A DNA stretch of 64,000 bases from Nocardioides houyundeii (GTDB taxonomy: Bacteria; Actinomycetota; Actinomycetes; Propionibacteriales; Nocardioidaceae), in NCBI RefSeq assembly GCF_002865585.1, contig NZ_CP025581.1:3720001-3784000 (forward strand), given 5' to 3'. The position numbers and the translations under genes are program-made. The notes under the pieces were generated by a model. The model was not told where the DNA came from. It made no database searches and saw nothing but the letters and a program-made list of their open reading frames with translations. This document shows, piece by piece, positions 7,631-14,740 of this stretch (its first letter is position 1; the number at the start of each line of letters is the position of its first letter).

Positions 7631-7704
7631 TGGAGCGGACGCGAGGATTTGAACCTCGACCCCTTCCCTGGAAGGGAAGCGTGCTGCAACTACACCACGT
7701 CCGC
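7631..7704 (-). tRNA. tRNA-Gly(TCC)
   Basis: The minus strand folds into a full cloverleaf: acceptor GCGGACG pairs with CGTCCGC, D-arm GTG...CAC, anticodon stem CTTCC/GGAAG with loop CTTCCAG giving anticodon TCC, T-arm CGAGG-TTCAAAT-CCTCG, discriminator T and an encoded CCA at 7633-7631. U73 and the sequence fit a glycine tRNA that reads GGA and GGG. Confidence 0.95.
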
Positions 7705-7823
7705 GAAGCCAGCCTCTGACGAGCCCGGCGCACCAAAGTATGGACCAACCTCGGGCCGCCCGGGCGTCAGGGGCCCCGGGGACGATCCTCGTCACCGGGT
7801 GCCGAGATCGCTACTGTCCTCGC

Positions 7824-8324
7824 ATGGCGATTCGTGGGCGCGTGCTGGCCGGTCAGTACGTGGACGCCACGATCACGCTCAGCCTCAAGGGTGACCTCGG
7901 GCTCCACCTGGGCCTGCGGAGGCTGCCGAGGCTGACCTCGGCCGAGGTGGCTCGGTGGGAGCGCATCGAGCGCGACCGGCAGCCACGGCCGGGATACGAC
8001 GTACTGCCGGACTGGGTCCGCAGCTGCGCGCTCGCGGTGCGGGACGCCGCCCGCGGCCAGCGGCACACCGTCCGGGTCGAGTGGAACGAGGGCGAGCCGT
8101 CGATCATCGAGCTGCCCACCAGGTTCTTCATCCACTTCGCGGTGCTGCTCCAGGACCGCGAGGTCGGCTCCGCGGCGCGGCCCACCAGCGCCGTGGTCAC
8201 CGGCTCGGCGCCGCCGCTCGACCCGGTGGCGCAGATCGAGCGGCTGGCCACGCTCCGCGACCAGGGCGTCCTGACCGAGGCGGAGTTCGTCGCGAAGAAG
8301 ACCGAGCTGCTGGCCCGGGTCTGA
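7824..8324 (+). CDS. SHOCT-domain protein
   Basis: 166 residues from the ATG at 7824. The last 34 residues (DPVAQIERLATLRDQGVLTEAEF plus the KKTELL end) are a clear SHOCT domain, the short helical C-terminal module often attached to membrane-associated or chaperone-like partners. The preceding region is soluble and beta-rich, with LKGDLGLHLGLRRLPRL and TVRVEWNEGEPSIIELPTRFFIHFAVLLQD, and has no recognised fold. An upstream in-frame ATG at 7740 overlaps the tRNA flank and lacks a ribosome site. Function unknown. Confidence 0.8.
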   Translation: MAIRGRVLAGQYVDATITLSLKGDLGLHLGLRRLPRLTSAEVARWERIERDRQPRPGYDVLPDWVRSCALAVRDAARGQRHTVRVEWNEGEPSIIELPTRFFIHFAVLLQDREVGSAARPTSAVVTGSAPPLDPVAQIERLATLRDQGVLTEAEFVAKKTELLARV

Positions 8325-8327
8325 GCC

Positions 8328-8429
8328 TCACACCCGCTCGAGCAACCGCTCCGACTCCACGACCGCCATCGACAGCGTCCGATAGCCGAAGTACCTCTCC
8401 GCGGCCGCCAGCAGCTCGTCGCCCGTCAC
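8328..8429 (-). pseudogene. Short coupled frame, possible peptidase-tail remnant
   Basis: A 33-residue frame starts at a GTG overlapping the TGA of the metallo-hydrolase by four bases and reads VTGDELLAAAERYFGYRTLS then MAVVESERLLERV. The pattern VTxDELLxxAxRYF...LxxAVVE recalls the extreme C terminus of M16-type peptidases, so it may be a leftover tail, or a genuine tiny coupled protein. Evidence is weak. Confidence 0.25.
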
Positions 8430-9202
8430 AGCGTCACGGTCTGACCACGTCGTACCGTCTGCACCCGGTCGCCGTACCCCGCCTGCTGGGTACGCCGTTC
8501 GAAGTCCGCCAGCGGGGAGCGGAAGACCCCGTAGTCGTCGTAGTGCACCGGGATCGCCGTCTTCGGCTGCACCCGCTGCAGGAAGTCCATCCCCTGCACG
8601 TCGTCCATGGTCACGGTGTGGAACAGCACCCGGGTGCCGCCCAGGTGGACGACGGCGACGTCGATCTCGGGATGCCGACGGGCGATCTCGCTCAGGTGGT
8701 CCCCGGTGAGGGTGTCGCCGCTGACGTAGACCCGGCGGCTCACCTCGCCGCCGACCCGGTGGGTGAGCAGGCTGCCCATCACCGGCGGCAGCAGCGCCCC
8801 CATCACCCCGCGGGCGTGGATCCCGGGCAGCGACTCCACCGTGAGGGTCTCCCCGTCGCGGGTCAGGGTCTGGGACTCCCAGGTGCGCAGCCCGCGGGCG
8901 TCGAAGTCCCAGCTACGCAGCTTGCGCGCCGCCTTCTCGGTGGTCAGCACCGGCTGCGTCCGGGCCAGCTCGTGCCGCGCGATCCGGTCGAAGTGGTCCC
9001 CGTGCAGGTGCGAGAGGACCACCGCGTCCAGCGGCGGCAGGTCGCCGGGCTGCATCGTCGGCTCCGTGAGGCGCTTGCTCCATAGGCCCTTGCCCAGGTA
9101 GGCGCGCTGCCCCTGGTGCAGGAAGTTGGGGTCGGTGAGCAGGGTGAAGGAGCCGAGCCGGATCAGGGTGGTGGCGGTGCCGATGAACGTCAGCGTGTCC
9201 AT
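8426..9202 (-). CDS. Metallo-beta-lactamase-fold hydrolase (UlaG-like)
   Basis: 258 residues from the ATG at 9202; MDTLTFIGTATTLIRLGSF matches the usual start of this group, while an ATG at 9235 would add 11 unmatched residues. The metal-binding motif is LSHLHGDHFDRIA (HxHxDH), with later ligands in YVSGDTLTGDHL and IPVHYDDYGVF. This is the UlaG/L-ascorbate-lactonase-like branch of the superfamily: soluble, two-metal hydrolases of unknown substrate in most actinobacteria. It lies 46 bp downstream of the AraC-type regulator, same strand, so the two may be cotranscribed. Confidence 0.9.
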   Translation of the reverse strand: MDTLTFIGTATTLIRLGSFTLLTDPNFLHQGQRAYLGKGLWSKRLTEPTMQPGDLPPLDAVVLSHLHGDHFDRIARHELARTQPVLTTEKAARKLRSWDFDARGLRTWESQTLTRDGETLTVESLPGIHARGVMGALLPPVMGSLLTHRVGGEVSRRVYVSGDTLTGDHLSEIARRHPEIDVAVVHLGGTRVLFHTVTMDDVQGMDFLQRVQPKTAIPVHYDDYGVFRSPLADFERRTQQAGYGDRVQTVRRGQTVTL

Positions 9203-9248
9203 GGCGCGCCCCGTACCCAGCAACGCGCCCGGCATGACCTCGGCGGGC

Positions 9249-10082
9249 CTAGGAATCTGGTGACCTCTCCCGGTGCTGGCTGCGATAGGCGCTCGGGGTG
9301 AAGCCGAGCACGGAGCGGAAGTCGCCGGCCAGGTGAGCCTGGTCGGCATACCCGAGGTCGGCGGCGACCGCGGCGAGGTCGGTAGTCGGCTCGCTGCGCA
9401 GCAGCTCGACGGCCTCCTGGAGGCGGCGCCGCCGGATCATCGCGGCCGGCGACAGGCCGACGTACTGGACGGCGAGGCGCTGCGCGGTGCGCACCGAGAC
9501 CCCCAGGTGCTCGGCCACCTGCTCCACCCGCACCACCTCGGGGTCGGAGTCGATGAGGTCCGTCATCGCGTTGGCCAGCAGCGCCGCCTCGTCGGTCCCC
9601 GCCAGGCTCGGTCCCCGGTCGACCAGCCAGCCGGTGAAGGCGGCGACCGCGCGATCGCGTCGGTCCTCGGGCGGCTGGCCGCTGATCATGGCGGCGACCA
9701 CGGGCGCGTGCAGGTCCGGCAGGTCCAGCCTCAGGTAGTCGTCGCGCACGGCTCCCGGAGCGTCCGTGACCAGTCGTACGGCGGCCGGCCGCAGCAGCGC
9801 CCCCACCGCCCAGCCGCGGCCGGTCAGGTCGCGGTGGGAGGCGCGCGTGGTGGGACCCGCGAGCGCCACGAACCCCGGCTCGACCACCAGGTTGCTGGCG
9901 GGGAACGAGATCACGTGCTGCCGCGAGCTCCGACCCGGCGCCAGGTCCCACTCGGGGATCCAGAACCACCGCACCAGGTGTGCCACGCTCTCCGGCGGCG
10001 ACAGCCGGTGGAACGACGGCAGGGACGCCGGATACAGCACTCCCCGGCCGTCGTGCTGCGGGTCCTCCACAGGCTTTTCCAC
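9249..10082 (-). CDS. AraC-family transcriptional regulator
   Basis: 277 residues from the GTG at 10082 (an ATG at 10133 in frame would add 17 residues and run over the palindrome at 10100-10113). The N-terminal effector-type domain (PPESVAHLVRWFWIPEWDL, HVISFPASNLVVEPG, GALLRPAAVRLVTDAPG) is the one seen in many actinobacterial AraC proteins; the C-terminal pair of helix-turn-helix units is VEQVAEHLGVSVRTAQRL and DLAAVAADLGYADQAHLAGDF. It is divergent from a VOC-family gene, which it probably controls, and upstream of the metallo-hydrolase on its own strand. Effector unknown. Confidence 0.9.
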   Translation of the reverse strand: MEKPVEDPQHDGRGVLYPASLPSFHRLSPPESVAHLVRWFWIPEWDLAPGRSSRQHVISFPASNLVVEPGFVALAGPTTRASHRDLTGRGWAVGALLRPAAVRLVTDAPGAVRDDYLRLDLPDLHAPVVAAMISGQPPEDRRDRAVAAFTGWLVDRGPSLAGTDEAALLANAMTDLIDSDPEVVRVEQVAEHLGVSVRTAQRLAVQYVGLSPAAMIRRRRLQEAVELLRSEPTTDLAAVAADLGYADQAHLAGDFRSVLGFTPSAYRSQHRERSPDS

Positions 10083-10099
10083 AGCTCTGAGCCTAGGGC

Positions 10100-10113
10100 G
10101 TCTCTCGAGAGAC
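10100..10113. promoter_or_regulatory. Palindrome between AraC and VOC genes
   Basis: GTCTCTCGAGAGAC is a perfect 14 bp inverted repeat lying 18 bp outside the chosen GTG of the AraC gene and 56 bp before the divergent VOC gene. Its symmetry and position suit an operator, although AraC proteins more often bind direct repeats. Confidence 0.4.
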
Positions 10114-10168
10114 CCGTTGTCGCAAATCTCCAAGCCGGAGAGGGTGGGGCGTCCCTAGCGTCGGGGGC

Positions 10169-10720
10169 ATGACTTCCAGTGACCAGACCCAGCAGGACAC
10201 CACACCCCGGGCTGCGCACGGCACGCACACCGACCACGGGATCCCGCACGGCTCGACCAGCATCACGCCGTTCCTCTGCGTCCCGGACGCTCGCGGGGCC
10301 ATCGACTTCTACCGTGACGTCTTCGGCGCCCGCGTCGTGGACGTGACCGAGATGGGCGGCCAGGTCGCGCACGCGGTCCTCGACTTCGGCCACGGCATGC
10401 TGCAGCTCGGCGAGCCGGCACCGGACTACCACCTGGTGGCACCGCCCGAGGGCGACGACGACTGCTACTCGATGGGGCTCTACTGCGCCGACGTCGACGC
10501 CGTGGTCGCCCGGGCCGAGGCCGCCGGCGCGGTGCTCCGTGAGCCGCTGAGCACCTTCGTCTCCGGCGACCGGTTCGCCAGCATCCGGGACCCGTTCGGG
10601 GTGCGGTGGTCGGTGCTGACCCGGGTAGAGGACCTCTCCGAGGACGAGAGCGCGGCGCGGGTTGCGGAGTGGGCGGCGCAGCAGGCGAGGGGAAGTGAAA
10701 GCACCGTTTCATCGGCTTGA
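10169..10720 (+). CDS. VOC-family (glyoxalase/PhnB-like) protein
   Basis: 183 residues. After a 30-residue His/Thr-rich leader, ITPFLCVPDARGAIDFYRDVFGA begins a vicinal-oxygen-chelate module of the PhnB subgroup, continuing through HAVLDFGHGMLQLGE and SMGLYCADVDAVVARAEAAGAV to the closing IRDPFGVRWSVLT. This fold serves in lyases, dioxygenases and antibiotic resistance; PhnB-like members rarely have a proven reaction. It is divergent from the AraC regulator with a palindrome between them, so it is likely the regulated target. The long C-terminal helix (EDESAARVAEWAAQQAR) is extra to the fold. Confidence 0.88.
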   Translation: MTSSDQTQQDTTPRAAHGTHTDHGIPHGSTSITPFLCVPDARGAIDFYRDVFGARVVDVTEMGGQVAHAVLDFGHGMLQLGEPAPDYHLVAPPEGDDDCYSMGLYCADVDAVVARAEAAGAVLREPLSTFVSGDRFASIRDPFGVRWSVLTRVEDLSEDESAARVAEWAAQQARGSESTVSSA

Positions 10721-10818
10721 TGGGTGCGTTCACATCCCGCCACGTGGCTCGGTTGGACGTTCGGGCACCCTCGGTACATGTACGTGGTGATCACCCCCAC
10801 CACAGCGAAGGACCCACC

Positions 10819-11409
10819 ATGACGCCATTCGACGAGCGACTCGCCCGTTCCGCACCCCAGCTGCCTGCCGACACGACAGAGCTCGACCGCGAGCTCGGGC
10901 TGGTCATCGCGGCGGCCGAGGAGCAAGCGACCCGGCGCCGCACCCGGCGTACCTGGGTGGGGGTCGCCGCCTTGGTGGCTGTCGGAGCGACCGGCGTCGG
11001 CGGGGCGGCCGCGGCCGGCAACCTGACGTGGTTCGACGGAGCCTGGTCTCGTGGCACGGTGACCACGTCGACGGGCGCGGAGTGCGACGTGATGTTCGAC
11101 GCCAAGCCGCTGGTGGACCCCGCCCACCCAGTCGCAGCCCCGGCCCGGGCTGCCGCTGTGACCGCGGCGCGGGACTTCCTCGCCGCGCTGGACCTGGCGA
11201 GCATCGACCTCGAGGCGGCGATCCGCGACCTGCCGCCCAGGAGCACGGTCGACGCCGAGGCGGGCTCGGCGCAGAGCGTCGAGGACCACGAGACCCTGGC
11301 ACTGATGGCCGCGGTCGAGGAGCGGGTCACGACGGAGCTCGTCCGTCAGGAGCTGCCCGCGCATGCCGTCAGCATCTGGATGGGCTCCGCCTGCGCGGAC
11401 GGCGAGTGA
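10819..11409 (+). CDS. Membrane anti-sigma-like protein, pair 1
   Basis: 196 residues from the ATG at 10819 (GAAGGA upstream). The layout is a cytoplasmic helix (residues 1-44: RLARSAPQLPADTTELDREL), one membrane helix (about 45-67) and an extracytoplasmic domain with two Cys residues, in ECDVMFDAK and in the final GSACADGE, which may form a disulfide. Its TGA overlaps the ATG of the sigma gene, so the regulator is made first and coupled to it. The same arrangement recurs at 13433-14062, where the two extracytoplasmic Cys are conserved. No HxxxCxxC zinc motif is present, so this is an unusual class; anti-sigma function is inferred from coupling and topology. Confidence 0.75.
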   Translation: MTPFDERLARSAPQLPADTTELDRELGLVIAAAEEQATRRRTRRTWVGVAALVAVGATGVGGAAAAGNLTWFDGAWSRGTVTTSTGAECDVMFDAKPLVDPAHPVAAPARAAAVTAARDFLAALDLASIDLEAAIRDLPPRSTVDAEAGSAQSVEDHETLALMAAVEERVTTELVRQELPAHAVSIWMGSACADGE

Positions 11410-11906
11410 TGCGTGCCGCTGAGACCGCCGCGGCACGGGCCGCACTGCGGGACGCATCCAAGGACCTCCTGGCCTACTTCGTGCGCAGGGTGACGACGCC
11501 CGAGGACGCCGCCGACCTCCTCGGCGAGACGATGCTGACCGCCTGGAGCCGCATCGACAAGCTGCCCGAGACACCCGAACGGCAGCGCATGTGGTTGTTC
11601 GTGATCGCAGCGCACACCCTGAGCAACCACCGCCGCACGGCTCAACGCCGACTCGGGCTCACCGAGCGGCTGCGCACGGTGCTGTCCACCGCGGCCGGCC
11701 CCGCGGACACCGAGGGGTCGTACGCCGTTCGTGACGCCGTGCTCCGCCTGCACGAGGCGCAGCGGGAGCTGGTGATGCTGGTGCACTGGGAAGGGTTCAC
11801 GCTCGTGGAGGCTGCCGAGCTGCTCGGGCTCAACGCCTCAACCGCGCGCAGTCGCTACGCGGCCGCGCGCGCCGCGCTCCGGGAGGCGCTCGTGGAGGCG
11901 TTCTGA
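11409..11906 (+). CDS. ECF-like sigma factor, pair 1
   Basis: 165 residues. Region 2 is DLLAYFVRRVTTPEDAADLLGETMLTAWSRID followed by the promoter-melting part MWLFVIAAHTLSNHRR; region 4 is EAQRELVMLVHWEGFTLVEAAELLGL and STARSRYAAARAAL. The protein is short for an ECF factor but complete in both regions. Its ATG overlaps the stop of the membrane partner (TGATG), the reverse of the usual sigma-then-anti-sigma order. A close paralogue lies at 14059-14595 with the same partner arrangement. The promoters it reads are unknown. Confidence 0.88.
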   Translation: MRAAETAAARAALRDASKDLLAYFVRRVTTPEDAADLLGETMLTAWSRIDKLPETPERQRMWLFVIAAHTLSNHRRTAQRRLGLTERLRTVLSTAAGPADTEGSYAVRDAVLRLHEAQRELVMLVHWEGFTLVEAAELLGLNASTARSRYAAARAALREALVEAF

Positions 11907-11923
11907 GAAGTTCCCCAATTTGT

Positions 11924-11939
11924 GTGAACATGTGTTCGA
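11924..11939. promoter_or_regulatory. LexA (SOS) box upstream of DUF222-HNH gene
   Basis: GTGAACATGTGTTCGA contains GAAC-N4-GTTC, the core of the actinobacterial SOS box TCGAAC-N4-GTTCGA, matching the full 16-mer except the first two bases. It is 44 bp before the DUF222-HNH start and 17 bp after the sigma gene. Some 13E12-type genes are known LexA targets in mycobacteria, so DNA-damage induction is a reasonable prediction. Confidence 0.6.
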
Positions 11940-11982
11940 ATAGGCGCCTAGAACTGTCGGTGGCTGACTCTAGGTTTGAGTC

Positions 11983-13272
11983 ATGACCTGGTCCGCGACC
12001 CCCACCGAGACCCATCCGGTGCTGGGCTGCGCGGCGGTGGTGACCCGGGCCGTGGAGTCCGTCGCGGACGTCGAGCCGGTCTTCATGAGCACCGGCGACA
12101 AGGAGCGGGCGCTGGTCGAGCTGGCCCGGGCGCGCGACCTGGTGGATGCGCTCTGGCTCCGAGTGGTCGACTCCGCCGACGACGTCGCCGAGCTCTCCGG
12201 CGCCAAGGACGTCGCTGCGTGGCTGGCCGCCAACGCGAAGGTCGACCGCGGGGTCGCCGTGGGCGCCCAGCGGCTCGCGGCCTCCCTGGACGGGGACTGG
12301 CGGGCCACCGGTACGGCGGTGCATGCGGGCCGGGTCTCCGTCGCACAGGCCCGAGTGATCACCCGGTGTCTCGACGACCTGGTGGCCGCGGGGCGGGAGC
12401 ACCCCGAGTGCGCCGTGTCGTCCGAGGTGCTGCACCGGGCGGAGGCCACACTGGTCGAGCTGGCACGGGACCACTCCCCTTCCGAGCTGCGCCGACTCGG
12501 GGAGAAGATCCTCTCCGTCGTAGCACCCGAGGTCGCGGACGAGGCTGAACGACGTCAGCTCGAGGCTGCGGAGCGGAAGGCCTCGTCGGCGACCCGGTTC
12601 TTCGTCCGCCGCCGCGGCGACGGGTCCTCCGACGTCTCGGCCCGGATCCCCGACGCCGTCGCGGCCCGGCTGAAGACCTACCTCGACGCGTTCACCTCCC
12701 CCCGCACCGACCAAGGGCCCCGCAGCGCGGTGCTCGATCCGGCGACCGGCACCAAGCTGCCGTTCGACCGGCTCCAGGGGGAGGCGTTCTGCGCCCTGCC
12801 GGAGTGCCTGCCCGCCGACGTGATGCCGCTGCACGGGGGATCGGCCACGTCGGTGGTGGTGACCATCGACTTCGAGAAGCTGCGCGACGGCGTCGGCGAG
12901 GGCGTGACCCTGGACGGCACCCGGGTCACCGCCGAGCACGCCCGCAAGCTGGCCTGCAACGCCGGCATCATCCCGGCGGTCCTCGGGACGGACTCCGAGG
13001 TGCTGGACCTGGGTCGGCGCAGCCGGTTCTTCACCAAGGCGCAGCGCCTCAAGGAGGCACTGGAGCACCCCAGCTGCCGGGCCGACGGCTGCTCGGTCCC
13101 CGCGACGTTCTGCGAGGCGCACCACTGGCGCACCCCGTGGAGCAAGGGCGGCACCAGCGACCGCGGCGACATCAAGCTGCTCTGTCCCTGGCACCACCAT
13201 CGGGCGCACGACACCAGCTACCTGACCAAGCACCACCCCGACGGCAGTGTCCGGTTCCACAAGCGGCGGTAG
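11983..13272 (+). CDS. DUF222 / HNH endonuclease (13E12-repeat family)
   Basis: 429 residues with the standard order of the family: a long helical DUF222 region (about 30-300, with VAAWLAANAKVDRGVAVG, AGRVSVAQARVITRCLDDL and FDRLQGEAF) and a C-terminal HNH module, CSVPATFCEAHHWRTPWSKG then IKLLCPWHHHRAHD, containing the Cys pairs and His residues for zinc and metal-dependent DNA cleavage. Families of these genes are scattered in actinobacterial genomes; their cellular role is unsettled, and mobile behaviour has been proposed for 13E12 elements. A LexA-like box precedes it. It lies between two paralogous sigma/anti-sigma pairs in the same direction, with a 76 bp and a 160 bp gap. Confidence 0.93.
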   Translation: MTWSATPTETHPVLGCAAVVTRAVESVADVEPVFMSTGDKERALVELARARDLVDALWLRVVDSADDVAELSGAKDVAAWLAANAKVDRGVAVGAQRLAASLDGDWRATGTAVHAGRVSVAQARVITRCLDDLVAAGREHPECAVSSEVLHRAEATLVELARDHSPSELRRLGEKILSVVAPEVADEAERRQLEAAERKASSATRFFVRRRGDGSSDVSARIPDAVAARLKTYLDAFTSPRTDQGPRSAVLDPATGTKLPFDRLQGEAFCALPECLPADVMPLHGGSATSVVVTIDFEKLRDGVGEGVTLDGTRVTAEHARKLACNAGIIPAVLGTDSEVLDLGRRSRFFTKAQRLKEALEHPSCRADGCSVPATFCEAHHWRTPWSKGGTSDRGDIKLLCPWHHHRAHDTSYLTKHHPDGSVRFHKRR

Positions 13273-13432
13273 GCCGGACCAACCGAGGCCAGCCGGACTC
13301 ATGCCCCGGCCCATTCCCCGCCGGCCCCCAGCGGAGAAGCCCCAGCCGGTGAAGCTTGGCATTCCGGAGATCCGATGGACAGTAGGTGCTCTGCTGGACA
13401 CGTAGGGGTTGAAACCCACCGAAGGAGACCCC

Positions 13433-14062
13433 GTGGACCTCGACGACCTGCTTGCCCGTGCGGCACCTCCCCTGGCAGCGCGCACCCCAGCCCTCGATGA
13501 CGACCTGCGCGGGCTCGTGCGCGAGAGCGAGCCGCGGGCACGTGCGACCAGGCGGCTCCGCCTGGCGGTCAGCGCGGGCGTGGCAGCGAGCGTCATCGGC
13601 ATCGGGGTCGCCGGCGCGGCCGTGGCGATGAACCACGGAGCGCTGTGGTTCACCACCACCAGCTCCGGAGACGCCTGCGAGATGGAGTTCGACGTGCAGC
13701 CGGTGGGCCCGCAAGAGTCCGCCAGTGGCGAGCCCGCCACCATCCTCCAGGGGCGAACGGCGTGGCCGAGCCAAGCGGAGCAGGAGCGGGTCGCCGAGGA
13801 AGCCCGCGCCTTCCTGTCCTCCTACGACTTCGACGCCGTCGACCGTGAGGCCGCGATGAAGGAGTTCGACGCCGAGCAACGGCGCATCATCGCGCGGGCC
13901 GCTCCCGGCGAGGCCCAGCCTTTGCTGATCGGGGACGACCTCGAGATGCATGCGGTGTCGCGCGGGGTTCTCCAGGACCTGGGCGCTCATCTCGAAGGTC
14001 TGGGGCTGGACCCGTTCGTCGTGAACGTCGGCGTCGGCAGCTCCATCGGGTGCACCGAATGA
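13433..14062 (+). CDS. Membrane anti-sigma-like protein, pair 2
   Basis: 209 residues from the GTG at 13433, which has GAAGGAG 5 bases before it; the upstream ATG at 13409 lacks one. It mirrors the pair-1 protein: LLARAAPPLAARTPALDDDL in the cytoplasm, one helix at about 44-66, then an extracytoplasmic domain with ACEMEFDVQ and a C-terminal SSIGCTE in place of the pair-1 Cys sites. The conserved Cys placement suggests the two proteins sense or are held by the same disulfide. The TGA overlaps the sigma ATG by four bases. Function as a sigma regulator is inferred. Confidence 0.75.
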   Translation: MDLDDLLARAAPPLAARTPALDDDLRGLVRESEPRARATRRLRLAVSAGVAASVIGIGVAGAAVAMNHGALWFTTTSSGDACEMEFDVQPVGPQESASGEPATILQGRTAWPSQAEQERVAEEARAFLSSYDFDAVDREAAMKEFDAEQRRIIARAAPGEAQPLLIGDDLEMHAVSRGVLQDLGAHLEGLGLDPFVVNVGVGSSIGCTE

Positions 14063-14595
14063 GCGCCGACTCCCTGCGAGCGGCACTCGAGGCGACCGCC
14101 GCGGACCTGTTGGCCTACTTCGAGCGCCGGGTGCTGGTCCGGGAGGACGCGGCCGACCTCCTGGCCGAGGTCATGCTGCAGGCGTGGAGGCGGGTCGACC
14201 AGCTGCCCGAGGCCGCGGAGCGACGGCGGATGTGGCTGTTCACCATCGCCGCCCACGTGCTTTCCAACCAACGCCGGGCGTCACGGCGTCGTACCGCGCT
14301 CGCCGAACGGGTGAGGCACCACCTGACGGAGTCGCACGTCCCGGACCACGCCGAGGCGCTCTCAGTGCAAGCCGCCGTGCGTGACCTGGCGGTCGCGCAT
14401 CGGGAGCTGATCATGCTGGTCCACTGGGACGGGCTGTCCCTGGCCCAGGCGGCTGAGCTGCTCGGCCTGAACCCGTCCACGGCCCGCAGCCGGTATTCGG
14501 CTGCTCGGTCGACACTGCGTGAGGCGCTGGCAGAGACTGCCGAGGGCGCCGCCGTCGCCGCGCCAGCGGTGGCCCGGGGCACCGCCGCTGGCTGA
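14059..14595 (+). CDS. ECF-like sigma factor, pair 2
   Basis: 178 residues from the ATG at 14059 (overlapping ATGA); an earlier ATG at 14050 is also in frame. It is a clear paralogue of the pair-1 factor: LLAYFERRVLVREDAADLLAEVML, RMWLFTIAAHVLSNQRR, AHRELIMLVHWDGLSLAQAAELLGL and STARSRYSAARSTL align segment by segment, with most differences in the linker and an added Ala-rich tail. The two pairs probably arose by tandem duplication and now may respond to different signals. Confidence 0.88.
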   Translation: MSADSLRAALEATAADLLAYFERRVLVREDAADLLAEVMLQAWRRVDQLPEAAERRRMWLFTIAAHVLSNQRRASRRRTALAERVRHHLTESHVPDHAEALSVQAAVRDLAVAHRELIMLVHWDGLSLAQAAELLGLNPSTARSRYSAARSTLREALAETAEGAAVAAPAVARGTAAG

Positions 14596-14607
14596 TCGAT
14601 GCGCCCG

Positions 14608-14645
14608 GGGATGCGACCAAGGGACGCGACGAGGGGATGCGACCA
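14608..14645 (+). repeat. Two 12 bp direct repeats
   Basis: GGGATGCGACCA occurs at about 14608-14619 and 14633-14644 (25 bp period), with GGGACGCGACGA between them as a degenerate copy. Non-coding, downstream of the sigma gene. Confidence 0.6.
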
Positions 14646-14688
14646 TGGGCCGATGCGCGTCGCGCGCCTCGATCACGTCAGGTCTCGC

Positions 14689-14740
14689 GGTCAGGCCCCG
14701 TGGTCAGGCCCCGTGGTCAGGCCCCGTGGGTCAGGCGCCG
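14689..14740 (+). repeat. 13 bp tandem repeat containing the stop codon of the adjacent gene
   Basis: GGTCAGGCCCCGT is repeated exactly three times (14689-14701, 14702-14714, 14715-14727) with a degenerate fourth copy that contains the stop codon of the minus-strand DsbA-like gene (TCA at 14731-14733). On that strand each copy supplies another TGA, at 14, 27 and 40 bases after the first, giving stops in all three frames. Confidence 0.85.

Noticed and set aside
11983..13272. Mobile element status for the DUF222-HNH gene
   Set aside because: No terminal repeats, target duplication or integrase could be seen; the family link to mobility stays only a hypothesis.
11830..13743. A 637-codon open frame on the minus strand over the DUF222-HNH gene
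   Set aside because: It is the GC-bias shadow of the clear DUF222-HNH gene; its product is a low-complexity Arg/Gly/Ala protein with no domain.
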